Shown: positions 8,577-16,749 of the stretch, in pieces
How the letters are laid out: each line of letters opens with the position of its first letter
Numbering within the stretch: position 1 is the stretch's first letter
NCBI GenBank assembly: GCA_946406035.1
Contig: CAMJJG010000020.1
Location: forward strand, 1 to 44,456
Source: an uncultured Prevotellaceae bacterium
Lineage (GTDB): Bacteria; Bacteroidota; Bacteroidia; Bacteroidales; Muribaculaceae
Length of the DNA: 44,456 bases
Direction: 5' to 3'
Position numbers and translations under genes: made by a program
Notes under the pieces: generated by a model
Database searches by the model: none
Seen by the model: only the letters and a program-made list of their open reading frames with translations
What the model was told of the DNA's origin: nothing

Positions 8577-10079
8577 TTACTCATTGGAGCCGAGAATCTG
8601 ATTGATGATGAAATTGATGTCAGCGATATTCACATCGTTGTCGCGGTTAGCATCGCTAGTCCAGCAAGCATCATTACTGGAGAAAGCAGCTATCACCGCA
8701 TTAACATCAGTAACATTGATTTCGCCATCTCCATTCACATCACAGGTTATAGATGCCGGGTCAATTCCCACAATCTTATTAAATCGCATCCAGCCAATCG
8801 CCATTCGATAGGAAATCAACGATTCTTTAGGCACATATAACGTAGCATTGGAATAAGCGATGTTACTGAAGCACTGCGGCGCGAATGAACCGTTAAAAAC
8901 AGGAGGGTTCTCTGCCAGACAAACGACCCGTGTCAAGTCATTGCAGTTAGAAAAAGCTAGTTTGTCGATATCGGTTACCGATGAACCAATCAGGACATCC
9001 TTTAAACCAGCACATCCAGAAAAAGCAAATTCGCCAATACCAGAGACCTTATCGTGTATCCTGACACCCGTCAAACTTTCACAACCGCTAAATAAAGAAT
9101 TATCGATTGTGGTCACGAGCTCAGGGATGGTCAACACACCCTTCATTGATTTGCAATTCCAGAAGGCATGGCGGCCAATGCTTGTGACAGTGCCTGGTAT
9201 ACTTATCTGGCTCAATGACGAGCACCGATAGAAGGCATAACTATCAATTGTCGTGAGGCCATCATGCAACTCGACACTTCTAAGTCCGCTGCAAGCAAAG
9301 AATGCGCTACCACCTATTATTTTGACCGATGCCGGAATAGAGATATCGGTCAATGTGTTGAGATAGGCAAACGCTCTTGGACCTATTGAAACCACGTTAG
9401 ACGGTATCACTGTTGTCTTGCATCCAAGTAAGAGCGAATTGGTCTCGGTACTGATAATGGCATTGCAATTACCACGCGAGTCATAAACAGGATTCCCCTC
9501 CTCAACTATAATGCGTTCAAGGTGCTGACAACCACTAAAGGAAGTTTTATCAACCTCGGTGGTCAATGTAGGGATGGTAACACTGGTTAGACCAGTACCA
9601 GCAAAGGCTTCATACTGAATACTGCTCACAGTAGCCGGGATACTGATGGTTGTCAACAGCGAGTCCTGATAGAACGCGCCATAACCGATGGTCTCAAGCC
9701 CTGCGGGTAAATTGATGCTGGACAGGTTCATGCAGCACTGAAATGCCTGCTCACCGATAGACCTTATCGTGGCTGGGAGAGTCACACTCGATAGCCATCT
9801 GCAGCCATCAAACGCATGATTATTGATGGCAGTAACAGTATAGGTTTCTCCCTCATGAGTGACTGTTTCGGGAATAACCACGTCATCACCATAGTAAGAG
9901 ATATAATCCATCCCCTCATGCATCTTGTAGGTCACGCCGACCTCAGACGGGTTATTCTGATCAATTTGATAGTATATACCATTAACCTCAAACCTATAGG
10001 CATGAACAGTTGTTGCCACACAAAACGATGACAAAAAAAGCATTAAGACCGTTAGAGCAAATTGCTTATAATTTTTCAT
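8577..10079 (-). CDS. secreted BspA-like leucine-rich-repeat protein with dockerin-like C-terminus
   Basis: 500 residues. A signal peptide (about 1-27, ending VHA) precedes the opening YRFEVNGIYYQID. Residues about 60-420 are BspA-type (LRR_5) repeats of 22-24 residues, seen as IxxxAFxxCxxLxxVxIP. The last 56 residues (about 445-500) form two dockerin type I-like segments with calcium-loop patterns DVNGDGEINVTDVNAVI and DANRDNDVNIADINFII. BspA-like proteins act at the cell surface in adhesion; the dockerin partner is unknown and no cohesin is in the window. No T9SS domain was seen after the dockerin. It converges on sbcC. Confidence 0.9.
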   Translation of the reverse strand: MKNYKQFALTVLMLFLSSFCVATTVHAYRFEVNGIYYQIDQNNPSEVGVTYKMHEGMDYISYYGDDVVIPETVTHEGETYTVTAINNHAFDGCRWLSSVTLPATIRSIGEQAFQCCMNLSSINLPAGLETIGYGAFYQDSLLTTISIPATVSSIQYEAFAGTGLTSVTIPTLTTEVDKTSFSGCQHLERIIVEEGNPVYDSRGNCNAIISTETNSLLLGCKTTVIPSNVVSIGPRAFAYLNTLTDISIPASVKIIGGSAFFACSGLRSVELHDGLTTIDSYAFYRCSSLSQISIPGTVTSIGRHAFWNCKSMKGVLTIPELVTTIDNSLFSGCESLTGVRIHDKVSGIGEFAFSGCAGLKDVLIGSSVTDIDKLAFSNCNDLTRVVCLAENPPVFNGSFAPQCFSNIAYSNATLYVPKESLISYRMAIGWMRFNKIVGIDPASITCDVNGDGEINVTDVNAVIAAFSSNDACWTSDANRDNDVNIADINFIINQILGSNE

Positions 10080-10295
10080 TCTGTTTTTTAGCTTAGAGTT
10101 ATTATTAAATCAATCTTTATTTAAATGACTGAAAACCAATGGGCCCTTTCAGAAAAAAAATCACTAATGAGTTTATCAAAAACTGATATTCAACGGTTTA
10201 GTATTCGGCACACACATTGCTAAGATATGAGTAATACTTCAAAGCACCCGACCAATAATCGGGCATCTGCTAGGATGCCATAAACGTTAGTGCGT

Positions 10296-10303
10296 CAAAG
10301 ATA
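10296..10303 (-). promoter_or_regulatory. possible -7 element for the LRR/dockerin gene
   Basis: The minus strand reads TATCTTTG, an exact TAnnTTTG match, 216 bases before the ATG at 10079. No -33 box is evident at the proper distance. If used, it gives a long leader containing two competing short hairpins at 10247-10279. Confidence 0.35.
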
Positions 10304-10425
10304 AACAAAAGTTTTGGATCAGTCATTATCGAGGCACAACTTTTTACATGGCAACCGCATCCCAATTATGTACAAGAGGAAAATCATGCGGGGAGCCCCA
10401 GGTTCCAAAGGACGTCCTAACGGAT

Positions 10426-10482
10426 AATTCCCAGTAAATCAGACCTTCTCGATGAGCTTAACAGGCCTATTTACTGGGAATT
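10426..10482. repeat. 14-bp perfect inverted repeat with 29-base loop
   Basis: AATTCCCAGTAAAT (10426-10439) is the exact reverse complement of 10469-10482. On the + strand the second arm runs into TTTTGG. It may be a terminator-like stem or an inverted duplication inside a small coding remnant. Confidence 0.65.
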
Positions 10483-10557
10483 TTGGCGTGAGAATGCACC
10501 TGGGACAGGGCAGTTAGCGTTAGAAGCCATCTGGGCCAACTGTAATTATGTTCCCCT

Positions 10558-10587
10558 AAAAAAGCTAGAATACATCGATTCTCTAGC
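10558..10587 (-). terminator. Rho-independent terminator of the DUF4251 gene pair
   Basis: On the minus strand, GCTAG pairs with CTAGC and AAT with ATT, with a 2-base bulge and a short loop, followed directly by six T residues. It lies 35 bases after the stop at 10622. The stem plus U tract is a good intrinsic terminator shape. Confidence 0.6.
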
Positions 10588-10621
10588 GGGCTCACGAGGC
10601 GTCGCTATTGATATCGTCTAG

Positions 10622-11119
10622 CTAGTTAAGGATGTCGAGACCGTGAATCATGCCGCTATAGGAAATGGCATCGCGTCCCCGCGGCTCGACGTCGATTGTG
10701 GTCTTGCCACTCATGAACACCTCGACATGAAACATGTAGTGGTCATCACCATTATCCACATTGAAGGTAATGCGGGCGCGATCGGCCTTGGGGTACTCCA
10801 CCTTGTAGTCCCTTATCGGCGCCGAGAAATTGAGCGCCTTGTTTCCGCTGGCTCCATAACCCACATTCTGTCCCGAGCCGACGTATGGCAAGTAACATGA
10901 CACCGAGCCATTGCGCACTATCATCTTTTGTCCCTGGCTCACACTGATAGTGGGTGCTGACATGGGTCTCATGGACCCCACCATTACCACATACTGCTGC
11001 GCCTCGAGCAAGGAGTGCACCGCTTGCACTCGCGCTGGATCAAGGACTGTCTTACTGGCTTTGCAAGACACAAGAACCAGTGCCAGCACAACCATCGTCA
11101 ATGATAAAATCTTTTTCAT
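10622..11119 (-). CDS. DUF4251 family lipoprotein
   Basis: 165 residues. The N-terminus is a lipoprotein signal with lipobox LVSC, so Cys19 is the likely lipidated residue. The mature part carries DUF4251 landmarks: VGSMRPMSAPTISVSQGQ, SCYLPYVGSGQNVGYG, ALNFSAPIRDYKVEY and a closing TIDVEPRGRDAISYSGMI. DUF4251 proteins are Bacteroidetes envelope lipoproteins of unknown function. It begins 34 bases after the stop of a second DUF4251 gene on the same strand and is probably co-transcribed with it. Confidence 0.85.
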   Translation of the reverse strand: MKKILSLTMVVLALVLVSCKASKTVLDPARVQAVHSLLEAQQYVVMVGSMRPMSAPTISVSQGQKMIVRNGSVSCYLPYVGSGQNVGYGASGNKALNFSAPIRDYKVEYPKADRARITFNVDNGDDHYMFHVEVFMSGKTTIDVEPRGRDAISYSGMIHGLDILN

Positions 11120-11153
11120 AAATCCAAAAGTTATGGTTAAAAATAATAATCAG

Positions 11154-11645
11154 TTAGTTGAACATCATCTCACCGTCAAATGAGATAGCGTCACGATCGC
11201 GGGGAATGATGTCGATGACCGACTTGCCGTTGTTAAACACATCGATGCGAAAGAAGTAGGTGTCTTCCTCGTTGGTCACGTTAAACTCGATGTGCGAGCG
11301 GTTGCTCGTGGGATAGGTGATCGTGTAATCCTTGATTTTTCCCTTAAAATTCAAGCCCTTGCCACCGCCATAGGGCAAATGATAGGCCTCGCCCACATAG
11401 GGCAGATAACTGTCCACTTCATCACCATTCACCTTGAGCTCGTAGCTCGAGGTCACATGCTTGGCCATGCCACCCAGAGGCCTCATCCAGTCTACCGCTA
11501 TCGTGTAATGGCGCGTATCAAGCCCCTCCTGCACTTGCCGTGTTACCAAGGCCTCGCGCTCAGCCTTGGTCAGCCCATTGCTGGCGCCACATGACGTGAG
11601 TAGCACAAGAGTCACTAATAAAAACAGAACCTTTTTCATATTCAT
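11154..11645 (-). CDS. DUF4251 family lipoprotein
   Basis: 163 residues from the ATG at 11645; an ATG at 11639 and a GTG at 11651 are alternatives and change only the extreme N-terminus. The lipobox LTSC gives a lipoprotein. It shares with its downstream neighbour the core DWMRPLGG, DSYLPYVGEAYHLPYGG, LNFKGKIKDYTITYP and the ending SVIDIIPRDRDAISFDGEM. The pair looks like a tandem duplication, though similarity is moderate outside these motifs. Function unknown. A dyad at 11687-11712 lies just upstream. Confidence 0.85.
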   Translation of the reverse strand: MNMKKVLFLLVTLVLLTSCGASNGLTKAEREALVTRQVQEGLDTRHYTIAVDWMRPLGGMAKHVTSSYELKVNGDEVDSYLPYVGEAYHLPYGGGKGLNFKGKIKDYTITYPTSNRSHIEFNVTNEEDTYFFRIDVFNNGKSVIDIIPRDRDAISFDGEMMFN

Positions 11646-11686
11646 CTTCACTAATTAGGGTTACATAAAAACGATAAATCCAGCAA

Positions 11687-11712
11687 TGATATTGCACCCT
11701 TGTGCAACATCA
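11687..11712. promoter_or_regulatory. dyad upstream of the DUF4251 pair, candidate operator or leader hairpin
   Basis: TGATATTGCAC (11687-11697) and GTGCAACATCA (11702-11712) are reverse complements except at one position and are separated by four bases. It lies 42 bases before the DUF4251 start. A protein-binding site and a leader stem-loop are both possible; no regulator is recognised. Confidence 0.4.
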
Positions 11713-11863
11713 CATGATTTTAATCCTTTTTATATTAGACTCCAGGAGAGGCAATAAGTTTAATCATGTATCCCCCACGCGGCATGCTATAAAAATTGCT
11801 GAAAAGTCTTCATTTTGACGTGGTTGAATGAAATATTGAGGAAAAAACGGGATTTTTCGTTTT

Positions 11864-11889
11864 TATTTTATAACTTTGGCATTTGATTC
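11864..11889 (+). promoter_or_regulatory. promoter of porZ-like A, duplicated at porZ-like D
   Basis: Contains TAACTTTG (11871-11878), an exact TAnnTTTG -7 box, 95 bases before the ATG at 11974. The 26-base segment is identical to the minus strand of 22238-22263 upstream of porZ-like D, and both segments end exactly 84 bases before their start codons. No -33 TTG is present at the expected distance in either copy. Confidence 0.65.
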
Positions 11890-11973
11890 GATGGGAAAAT
11901 CCGAAATCGATATCGTTTTTGCACTAAGAATCAACAAGATACAATTCACAACACTAAAATAGACCTACTTGAT

Positions 11974-14319
11974 ATGTTAAAAAAACATCTGATTCTCTTG
12001 ACGCTCATGTTGATGGCAACAGCCGCCATCAATGCCGGCACATGGAAGATTCACAACTACTATGTGACATCCAAGATACAGAATGTCTATGACACAGGTG
12101 ACAAAGTCTATTACTTGAACAGCAACGCGTTGTTCCAGTTTGACAAGACGTCACACGAGACAAAAGCGCTGAATAGCCAGAACCTGCTCTCGGACAATCA
12201 AGTCAGCCAGATTTATTATGACTATGAGCATCAGTTGCTCTTTGTGGCATATGTCAACGCCAACCTTGACGTGATTGACGGTACAGGCAAGGTCACTAAC
12301 ATCAGCAATGTCAAGGACGCCCTCATCAGGGCGTATAATTACACCTTGAACAACGGAGCGTTGACCGGTTACACCGAAAAGACGATCAACAACATCACCT
12401 TTGTCAACGGCACGGCATACGTTTCCACAGGCTATGGTTACATCACCATCGATGAATCGACCCTAGAGGTGACAAGCGATGAGTTGATTGGTCAGAACAG
12501 CATGATCAACTCGGTGATGTGCCTCAACGACAACCTGTTCATTATCCTGACCAACACCAACTGCTACTATGGCCCCGCGGGAGCCAGCAACCCGCTTGCC
12601 ACCTATGCGAGCCACACGGGCACGTTCACTGGCGGCAAGCTGTATCCCATCAACGACCATTCGGCATTTGTGCTTGGAGCGACAGCCCTTTACAATTATG
12701 ACTTCTCGGGCAGCAGCGTGACAGTGACGACACTGGTGTCGGCCAAGCCTACCATCGTACAGAAGACCCCAACGGGTTTTATCGCCAACTTTGAGGGTCA
12801 AAACTATTATTACACCATCGATGCGACAGGCAAGACAGCAACTAAGGTCACCTCGACCGTAGGCTTTGCCAGCTCATCGCCCTCGGGCGACGGTACCGTG
12901 TGGATTAACGACGCCAATGGACTGCACATACAGAATAGTACCGCCTACTACAAGCTGCCAGCCATGACCACCGACCAGCCCTATTGGCTCAAGTACAACA
13001 CGGCCATGGACTTGCTGTACATCGGAGTGACCGCCCGCAATGGCGGCACCGTCACGGGCACGATGTCGCCCAACGCCGTCAACACCTATAACGGCAGTAG
13101 CTGGGCCAACACACCCAACTACACGACCTCGCCCGGCTATGAGTTTGTGTTCAATCCACTGGACTCAACAACCTACTTCCGCGCCAGCTGGGATCGAGGC
13201 ATCCACAAGGTCACCAACAACTCTATGGTTCTCAATTACACCTCTAGCAACTCGCTGATTGGCACCTACAAGGCCCATCCGGCGTTTGACAAGTATGGCA
13301 ACATGTGGGTTGTCAGCTCCTATGGCAACGCCAGCTGCCCCGCCGCAGTGCTACCCAAGAACAAGGTGGCCAACAACAGTGTGTCCAAGGCCGACTGGTT
13401 CCAGCCAAGCGGTTTGCTCGACCTGAACACGGGCAACATGCAGCGTTCGCGCTTTGTGATATCCAAACTCAATAACTACAAGATCTATAGCGACTGTGAC
13501 TACTTGAGCACGTCAATGCCAGGCCGCATCATGTGCTGGGACAATGGTAATGAGAACCCGACCGTAGATACCTACCGCTTCACGACCATTACCCACTTTA
13601 CCGACCAGGACAACAGGATGGTTGACTGGACCTACTTGACTCACATGGAGGAAGATGCCGACGGAATGATCTGGACGGGTCACATGGGTGGATTGTTTGC
13701 GTTTGACCCCAACGTGGTGTTTGATAACCATCCCCGGGCAACTCGCCCACACGTGACCAGTTGCGCCATCGAGGCTGACAAGGGCGTCCTGTGTGAAGGC
13801 TTTACGGTATACGACATCGGCATCGACCGTATTAACAACAAGTGGATTGCTACCGATAACGGCCTGTACTTTGTCTCGCCCGACGGCACCACCATCTATG
13901 AGCACTTCATGACACAGAATAGTGACATCCCGTCCAATACCATTTACAGCGTGGAGTGTGACACCAAGCATAACAGAGTTTATATCTATACCGATAACGG
14001 CTTTGCTGAGTATATTGCCGATGGTGAGATCGCAGCAATGGACTACAACAGCATGTATGTCTATCCCAATCCCGTTGAACCTGATTTCACCGGCATGATC
14101 AAGATTGCCAAGCTCATGGAGAACTCCTATGTGTCGATTGTCGACAAGAACGGCACCATCGTCAAGCAGATAGGCCCCGCAACGGGCCTGGCCATGTGGG
14201 ACGGTTGTGGCGATAACGGCGAGCGAGTGCCCACGGGTATCTATGGCATCTATGCCGCCCAAGGCAGCCAACCCACAATTACGGGCCAGCCCATGAAGAC
14301 GGTGATGATCATTAAGTAA
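11974..14319 (+). CDS. PorZ-like secreted beta-propeller protein (copy A)
   Basis: 781 residues. A signal peptide (cleavage about INA/GTW, residue 21-22) precedes GTWKIHNYYVTSKIQNVY. The body is a series of propeller strands, including NMWVVSSYG, DGMIWTGHMGGLFAFDPN and NNKWIATDNGLYFVSPDG, the two-component-regulator-propeller type. From about 695 a C-terminal domain starts with YPNPVEPDFTG and ends in a short hydrophobic strand, as in T9SS sorting domains. The order (signal, two propellers, CTD) matches PorZ, the T9SS attachment-complex component that binds anionic LPS. Very close to copies C and D. It has its own promoter and faces away from the DUF4251 genes. Confidence 0.8.
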   Translation: MLKKHLILLTLMLMATAAINAGTWKIHNYYVTSKIQNVYDTGDKVYYLNSNALFQFDKTSHETKALNSQNLLSDNQVSQIYYDYEHQLLFVAYVNANLDVIDGTGKVTNISNVKDALIRAYNYTLNNGALTGYTEKTINNITFVNGTAYVSTGYGYITIDESTLEVTSDELIGQNSMINSVMCLNDNLFIILTNTNCYYGPAGASNPLATYASHTGTFTGGKLYPINDHSAFVLGATALYNYDFSGSSVTVTTLVSAKPTIVQKTPTGFIANFEGQNYYYTIDATGKTATKVTSTVGFASSSPSGDGTVWINDANGLHIQNSTAYYKLPAMTTDQPYWLKYNTAMDLLYIGVTARNGGTVTGTMSPNAVNTYNGSSWANTPNYTTSPGYEFVFNPLDSTTYFRASWDRGIHKVTNNSMVLNYTSSNSLIGTYKAHPAFDKYGNMWVVSSYGNASCPAAVLPKNKVANNSVSKADWFQPSGLLDLNTGNMQRSRFVISKLNNYKIYSDCDYLSTSMPGRIMCWDNGNENPTVDTYRFTTITHFTDQDNRMVDWTYLTHMEEDADGMIWTGHMGGLFAFDPNVVFDNHPRATRPHVTSCAIEADKGVLCEGFTVYDIGIDRINNKWIATDNGLYFVSPDGTTIYEHFMTQNSDIPSNTIYSVECDTKHNRVYIYTDNGFAEYIADGEIAAMDYNSMYVYPNPVEPDFTGMIKIAKLMENSYVSIVDKNGTIVKQIGPATGLAMWDGCGDNGERVPTGIYGIYAAQGSQPTITGQPMKTVMIIK

Positions 14320-14337
14320 TAAGGAGGAAACAGCAGT

Positions 14338-14358
14338 CCTATCCGGTTCCCGGATAGG
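14338..14358. terminator. hairpin between convergent porZ-like A and B
   Basis: CCTATCCGG (14338-14346) pairs with CCGGATAGG (14350-14358) around a 3-base loop, 18 bases after the copy A stop. There is no U tract. A second, larger hairpin follows at 14364-14410. Confidence 0.5.
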
Positions 14359-14363
14359 GTGGA

Positions 14364-14410
14364 GATTGCAGTGATTGGATAGCGAGAAGGGCTATCGGAT
14401 CACTGCAATC
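14364..14410. terminator. large hairpin overlapping the 3' end of porZ-like B
   Basis: A 12-bp perfect outer stem (14364-14375 with 14399-14410), a two-base internal mismatch, a 6-bp inner stem (14378-14383 with 14391-14396) and a 7-base loop. The right arm is inside the last codons of copy B (stop at 14392), so the coding end is part of the stem. It probably terminates both converging genes. Confidence 0.6.
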
Positions 14411-16698
14411 TTAGTTACGACAGCCTCGCCGCCACCATTGGCACGCGAGCAGATGACGAGATAAACGCCCGTCTTGACGCGTTCGCCCCACTGGTTACAG
14501 CAGTCCCAGGTCGCCATGCCACCAGTCGACTTGAGTTGACGGACGACGTTGCCACCGGCATCGGCAATCTTGACGAGAGTGTTATCCATCATTCCCACGA
14601 GGGTAACCTCGCCAGTGTACTCGGGTCTTACAGGATTGGGATAGGCGTAGATATTGTCATAGTTCTTCTCGGCAGGGCTGCTGTCGCTAAAGTACTCATA
14701 CAGTCCGGCAGGAGTGGTGAGATAAACCGAATTACTGTTAGGATTGCAGCAAACACGGTATATCGTATTGCTAGCCAGCGGGCTGTTGGCCGTATTGAAT
14801 TTCTTGATAATCTCGGTTCCGTCGCTGTTTACAAGGAACAATCCAGAGGACTGTGTAGCAATCCACTTGCGGTTGGCACCGTCAACAGCGATACTATTCA
14901 CCTGAATGCCATCCATGAGTCGGTCGGCCATGCCGGTACCGTCGTTGCGAGGCACCTTGGGACGCACCACATTGAAGTTGGCCGAGAACGCGTTGGCTGG
15001 GTTCATCGCACAGATTCCCTCGGTCGTACCCATCCACACGGTGCCGTTCAAGTCCTCGGCAAGGCACATGACATAGGTCCACGAGACACTCTCGCCGTCC
15101 TGGTCGGCCAGACGACTGAAGGAGACCTGCTGGGGACGGGAAGAGATATCGCCAGCGCTATTCCAGATGAAAATAGGCGTCTGGTAATCGCCATCGGTAA
15201 ACACCTTGATGTCCTGATTGCCGTTGCGTGTAGAGATGAAACTGGCACGCTTGGTATATTGTCCCGAGTAGATGCCATCGATGGTGGGCGTGAGCCAATC
15301 ACCAGGGGCTACCTGGCTGCTTTTCACCTTGGCCGCGGGCAGCACCATCACGGGAGTGGCCTCGTTCTCATAGGGTTGTACCACCCACACGTTGCCATTG
15401 CGGTCGATGCTGGTGATGGGATGCAGGGCATATCTCTTGCGCATGGGGCTGTTTTCGGTATTGTAGACGTAAGCGATCTCATCGTCCACGACCTTAATCA
15501 GTCCATCACGCCAAGTACTCATCAGATAGGTGTTAGGAGCTCCAGGCACAAAGTCGATCCAGTAAGATCCGTCGATGGGAGCACCCGGCGGCGTGGCATC
15601 CTTCCACGTCATGCCGTCATAAGTATTGATTACGGTGGGATAAGAATTCTTGAAGAAAGCATTGGTGGCCGGTGTGGAGACATACAATAGGTCATCCTCG
15701 ACATTATAGGCCATCCAGAACGGCATCGACTCGTTCAGGGCATTGGGCAGATAATAACTCTCGCTGCCGTATTGATGCAGGCCCAGGGGTCCACAGGCCC
15801 AGGGGGTTCCGTCGCCATCGGGATGGGCGCTACAGATTTCCCCGCCAGTGTTAAACGCGACAAGATTCTCGCCGTTGACATCGCTCTTATAGTATTTTTT
15901 CTTATCAGGCACATTGAGCAGAAATCCGCCTTGGGTCTTTTGCACTACAGTAGCGGCCGAATCGATGAGTTGCTCGGTGGAGAAACTCACACGCCCATCA
16001 TCATGCTTGGTCATAGCCGTTCGAGAGGTCGTGGACGAGATTGCAAAAAAACGGTCATCATTGATGGGGCGGATTCGGCAACCGGCCTCATGACTAGACT
16101 CGGTAAACGTCGACAACTGCTCGTGATAGTCGCCAGCCATGCCATAGTAGAATTTCTTGGCTGTTGACAGGAGTAACAAATTCCCGACTTGGGCCACCGA
16201 GGTCAAAGCCTGATTATATACATGAGACTCCTTGACAACAAATTTACTGTCATCAATCACCACATAGCCGAAATCGGTAGCGACATATATCAAACCAGGA
16301 GCAAACGTCACATCATTGATTTTCTTGCTCGATGTCATGACCGCATTCTCAATCTCGGGCATATTGACGACCGCGCCATCGCTCAGGATCAGGTCGATAT
16401 TGGTATCACTATAGATGACTACCAGATAGTCCTTGTCACTGTTATAGAACACTTGAGAGATGGTCATGTCGCTCAAGAGGTTCACCTTGCTCAGGGCCTC
16501 ATTCTCCTGGGTTTCCTTGTCAAGGCGGAAAAGATGTTCACCAGCAAGGTAGTAAACCCAATTAGAGGTCTCAGCCACGCTGGTCACCTGGGAGCCGACA
16601 AAGGAGGTGTGGATGCGCCAATCCCCCACTGCACTTTGAGCCGCCATGCTTAATGAGCATGCCAGAGCCATCAGTAACAAGATATTTTTCTTTATCAT
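14392..16698 (-). CDS. PorZ-like secreted beta-propeller protein (copy B, divergent; best PorZ candidate)
   Basis: 768 residues from the ATG at 16698; a GTG one codon upstream is less likely. A signal peptide ends near SMAAQS, then GDWRIHTSFVGSQVTSVAE begins the first propeller. Propeller strands include NVWVVQPYE, TVWMGTTEGICAMNP and NRKWIATQSSGLFLVNSDG. The C-terminal domain opens YPNPVRPEYTGEVTL and contains GGMATWDC and a terminal KIAVIR, a good T9SS CTD. It is clearly more distant from copies A, C and D than they are from each other and looks most like a standard PorZ. It lies 51 bases downstream of copy C on the same strand. Confidence 0.82.
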   Translation of the reverse strand: MIKKNILLLMALACSLSMAAQSAVGDWRIHTSFVGSQVTSVAETSNWVYYLAGEHLFRLDKETQENEALSKVNLLSDMTISQVFYNSDKDYLVVIYSDTNIDLILSDGAVVNMPEIENAVMTSSKKINDVTFAPGLIYVATDFGYVVIDDSKFVVKESHVYNQALTSVAQVGNLLLLSTAKKFYYGMAGDYHEQLSTFTESSHEAGCRIRPINDDRFFAISSTTSRTAMTKHDDGRVSFSTEQLIDSAATVVQKTQGGFLLNVPDKKKYYKSDVNGENLVAFNTGGEICSAHPDGDGTPWACGPLGLHQYGSESYYLPNALNESMPFWMAYNVEDDLLYVSTPATNAFFKNSYPTVINTYDGMTWKDATPPGAPIDGSYWIDFVPGAPNTYLMSTWRDGLIKVVDDEIAYVYNTENSPMRKRYALHPITSIDRNGNVWVVQPYENEATPVMVLPAAKVKSSQVAPGDWLTPTIDGIYSGQYTKRASFISTRNGNQDIKVFTDGDYQTPIFIWNSAGDISSRPQQVSFSRLADQDGESVSWTYVMCLAEDLNGTVWMGTTEGICAMNPANAFSANFNVVRPKVPRNDGTGMADRLMDGIQVNSIAVDGANRKWIATQSSGLFLVNSDGTEIIKKFNTANSPLASNTIYRVCCNPNSNSVYLTTPAGLYEYFSDSSPAEKNYDNIYAYPNPVRPEYTGEVTLVGMMDNTLVKIADAGGNVVRQLKSTGGMATWDCCNQWGERVKTGVYLVICSRANGGGEAVVTKIAVIR

Positions 16699-16749
16699 CA
16701 CTCAGAAATGTTTAATCGTTGACACAAATAATATCCAATGAAAAAGTCC

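Larger units (their letters stand above)
10080..10621. other. 542-base gap between the LRR gene and a DUF4251 gene
   Basis: The right part holds a 14-bp inverted repeat, a possible broken + strand ORF and the terminator of the DUF4251 gene, all listed separately. The left part is the presumed leader of the LRR gene. In it, GGCATC/GATGCC (10262-10267 and 10274-10279) and CCCGA/TCGGG (10247-10251 and 10259-10263) form two short hairpins that overlap by two bases and would compete. No recognised RNA family or complete gene was seen. Confidence 0.5.
10386..10621 (+). pseudogene. possible frameshifted small gene, unrecognised
   Basis: An AGAGGA sequence lies 5 bases before an ATG at 10386 that opens a 13-codon frame (MRGAPGSKGRPNG), stopping at 10425-10427. 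From 10421 a different frame stays open for 66 codons to TAG at 10619-10621, with protein-like composition (LLDELNRPIYWEFWRENAPG, then LALEAIWANC). It has no ATG, GTG or TTG of its own. One indel near 10416-10425 would join the two into about 78 residues. Against this, a minus-strand terminator overlaps its 3' half and an inverted repeat lies inside it. I do not recognise the sequence. Confidence 0.25.
11646..11973. other. divergent intergenic region, DUF4251 gene (-) and porZ-like A (+)
   Basis: About 330 bases, AT-rich. It contains the dyad at 11687-11712 near the DUF4251 side and the duplicated promoter segment at 11864-11889 on the porZ-like side. No other gene, RNA or repeat was recognised. 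Confidence 0.6.

Noticed and set aside
11646-11651. GTG at 11651 as start of the second DUF4251 lipoprotein
   Set aside because: Two ATG codons lie 6 and 12 bases downstream, and either gives a normal lipoprotein signal peptide.
14536-15690. 384-codon open frame on the + strand antisense to porZ-like B
   Set aside because: It is the shadow of a well-supported gene; no domain, signal or start context supports it.
16702-16749. CAAATAATA sequence upstream of porZ-like B as a promoter
   Set aside because: It does not fit TAnnTTTG on the minus strand; the gap is short and copy B is more likely read through from copy C.
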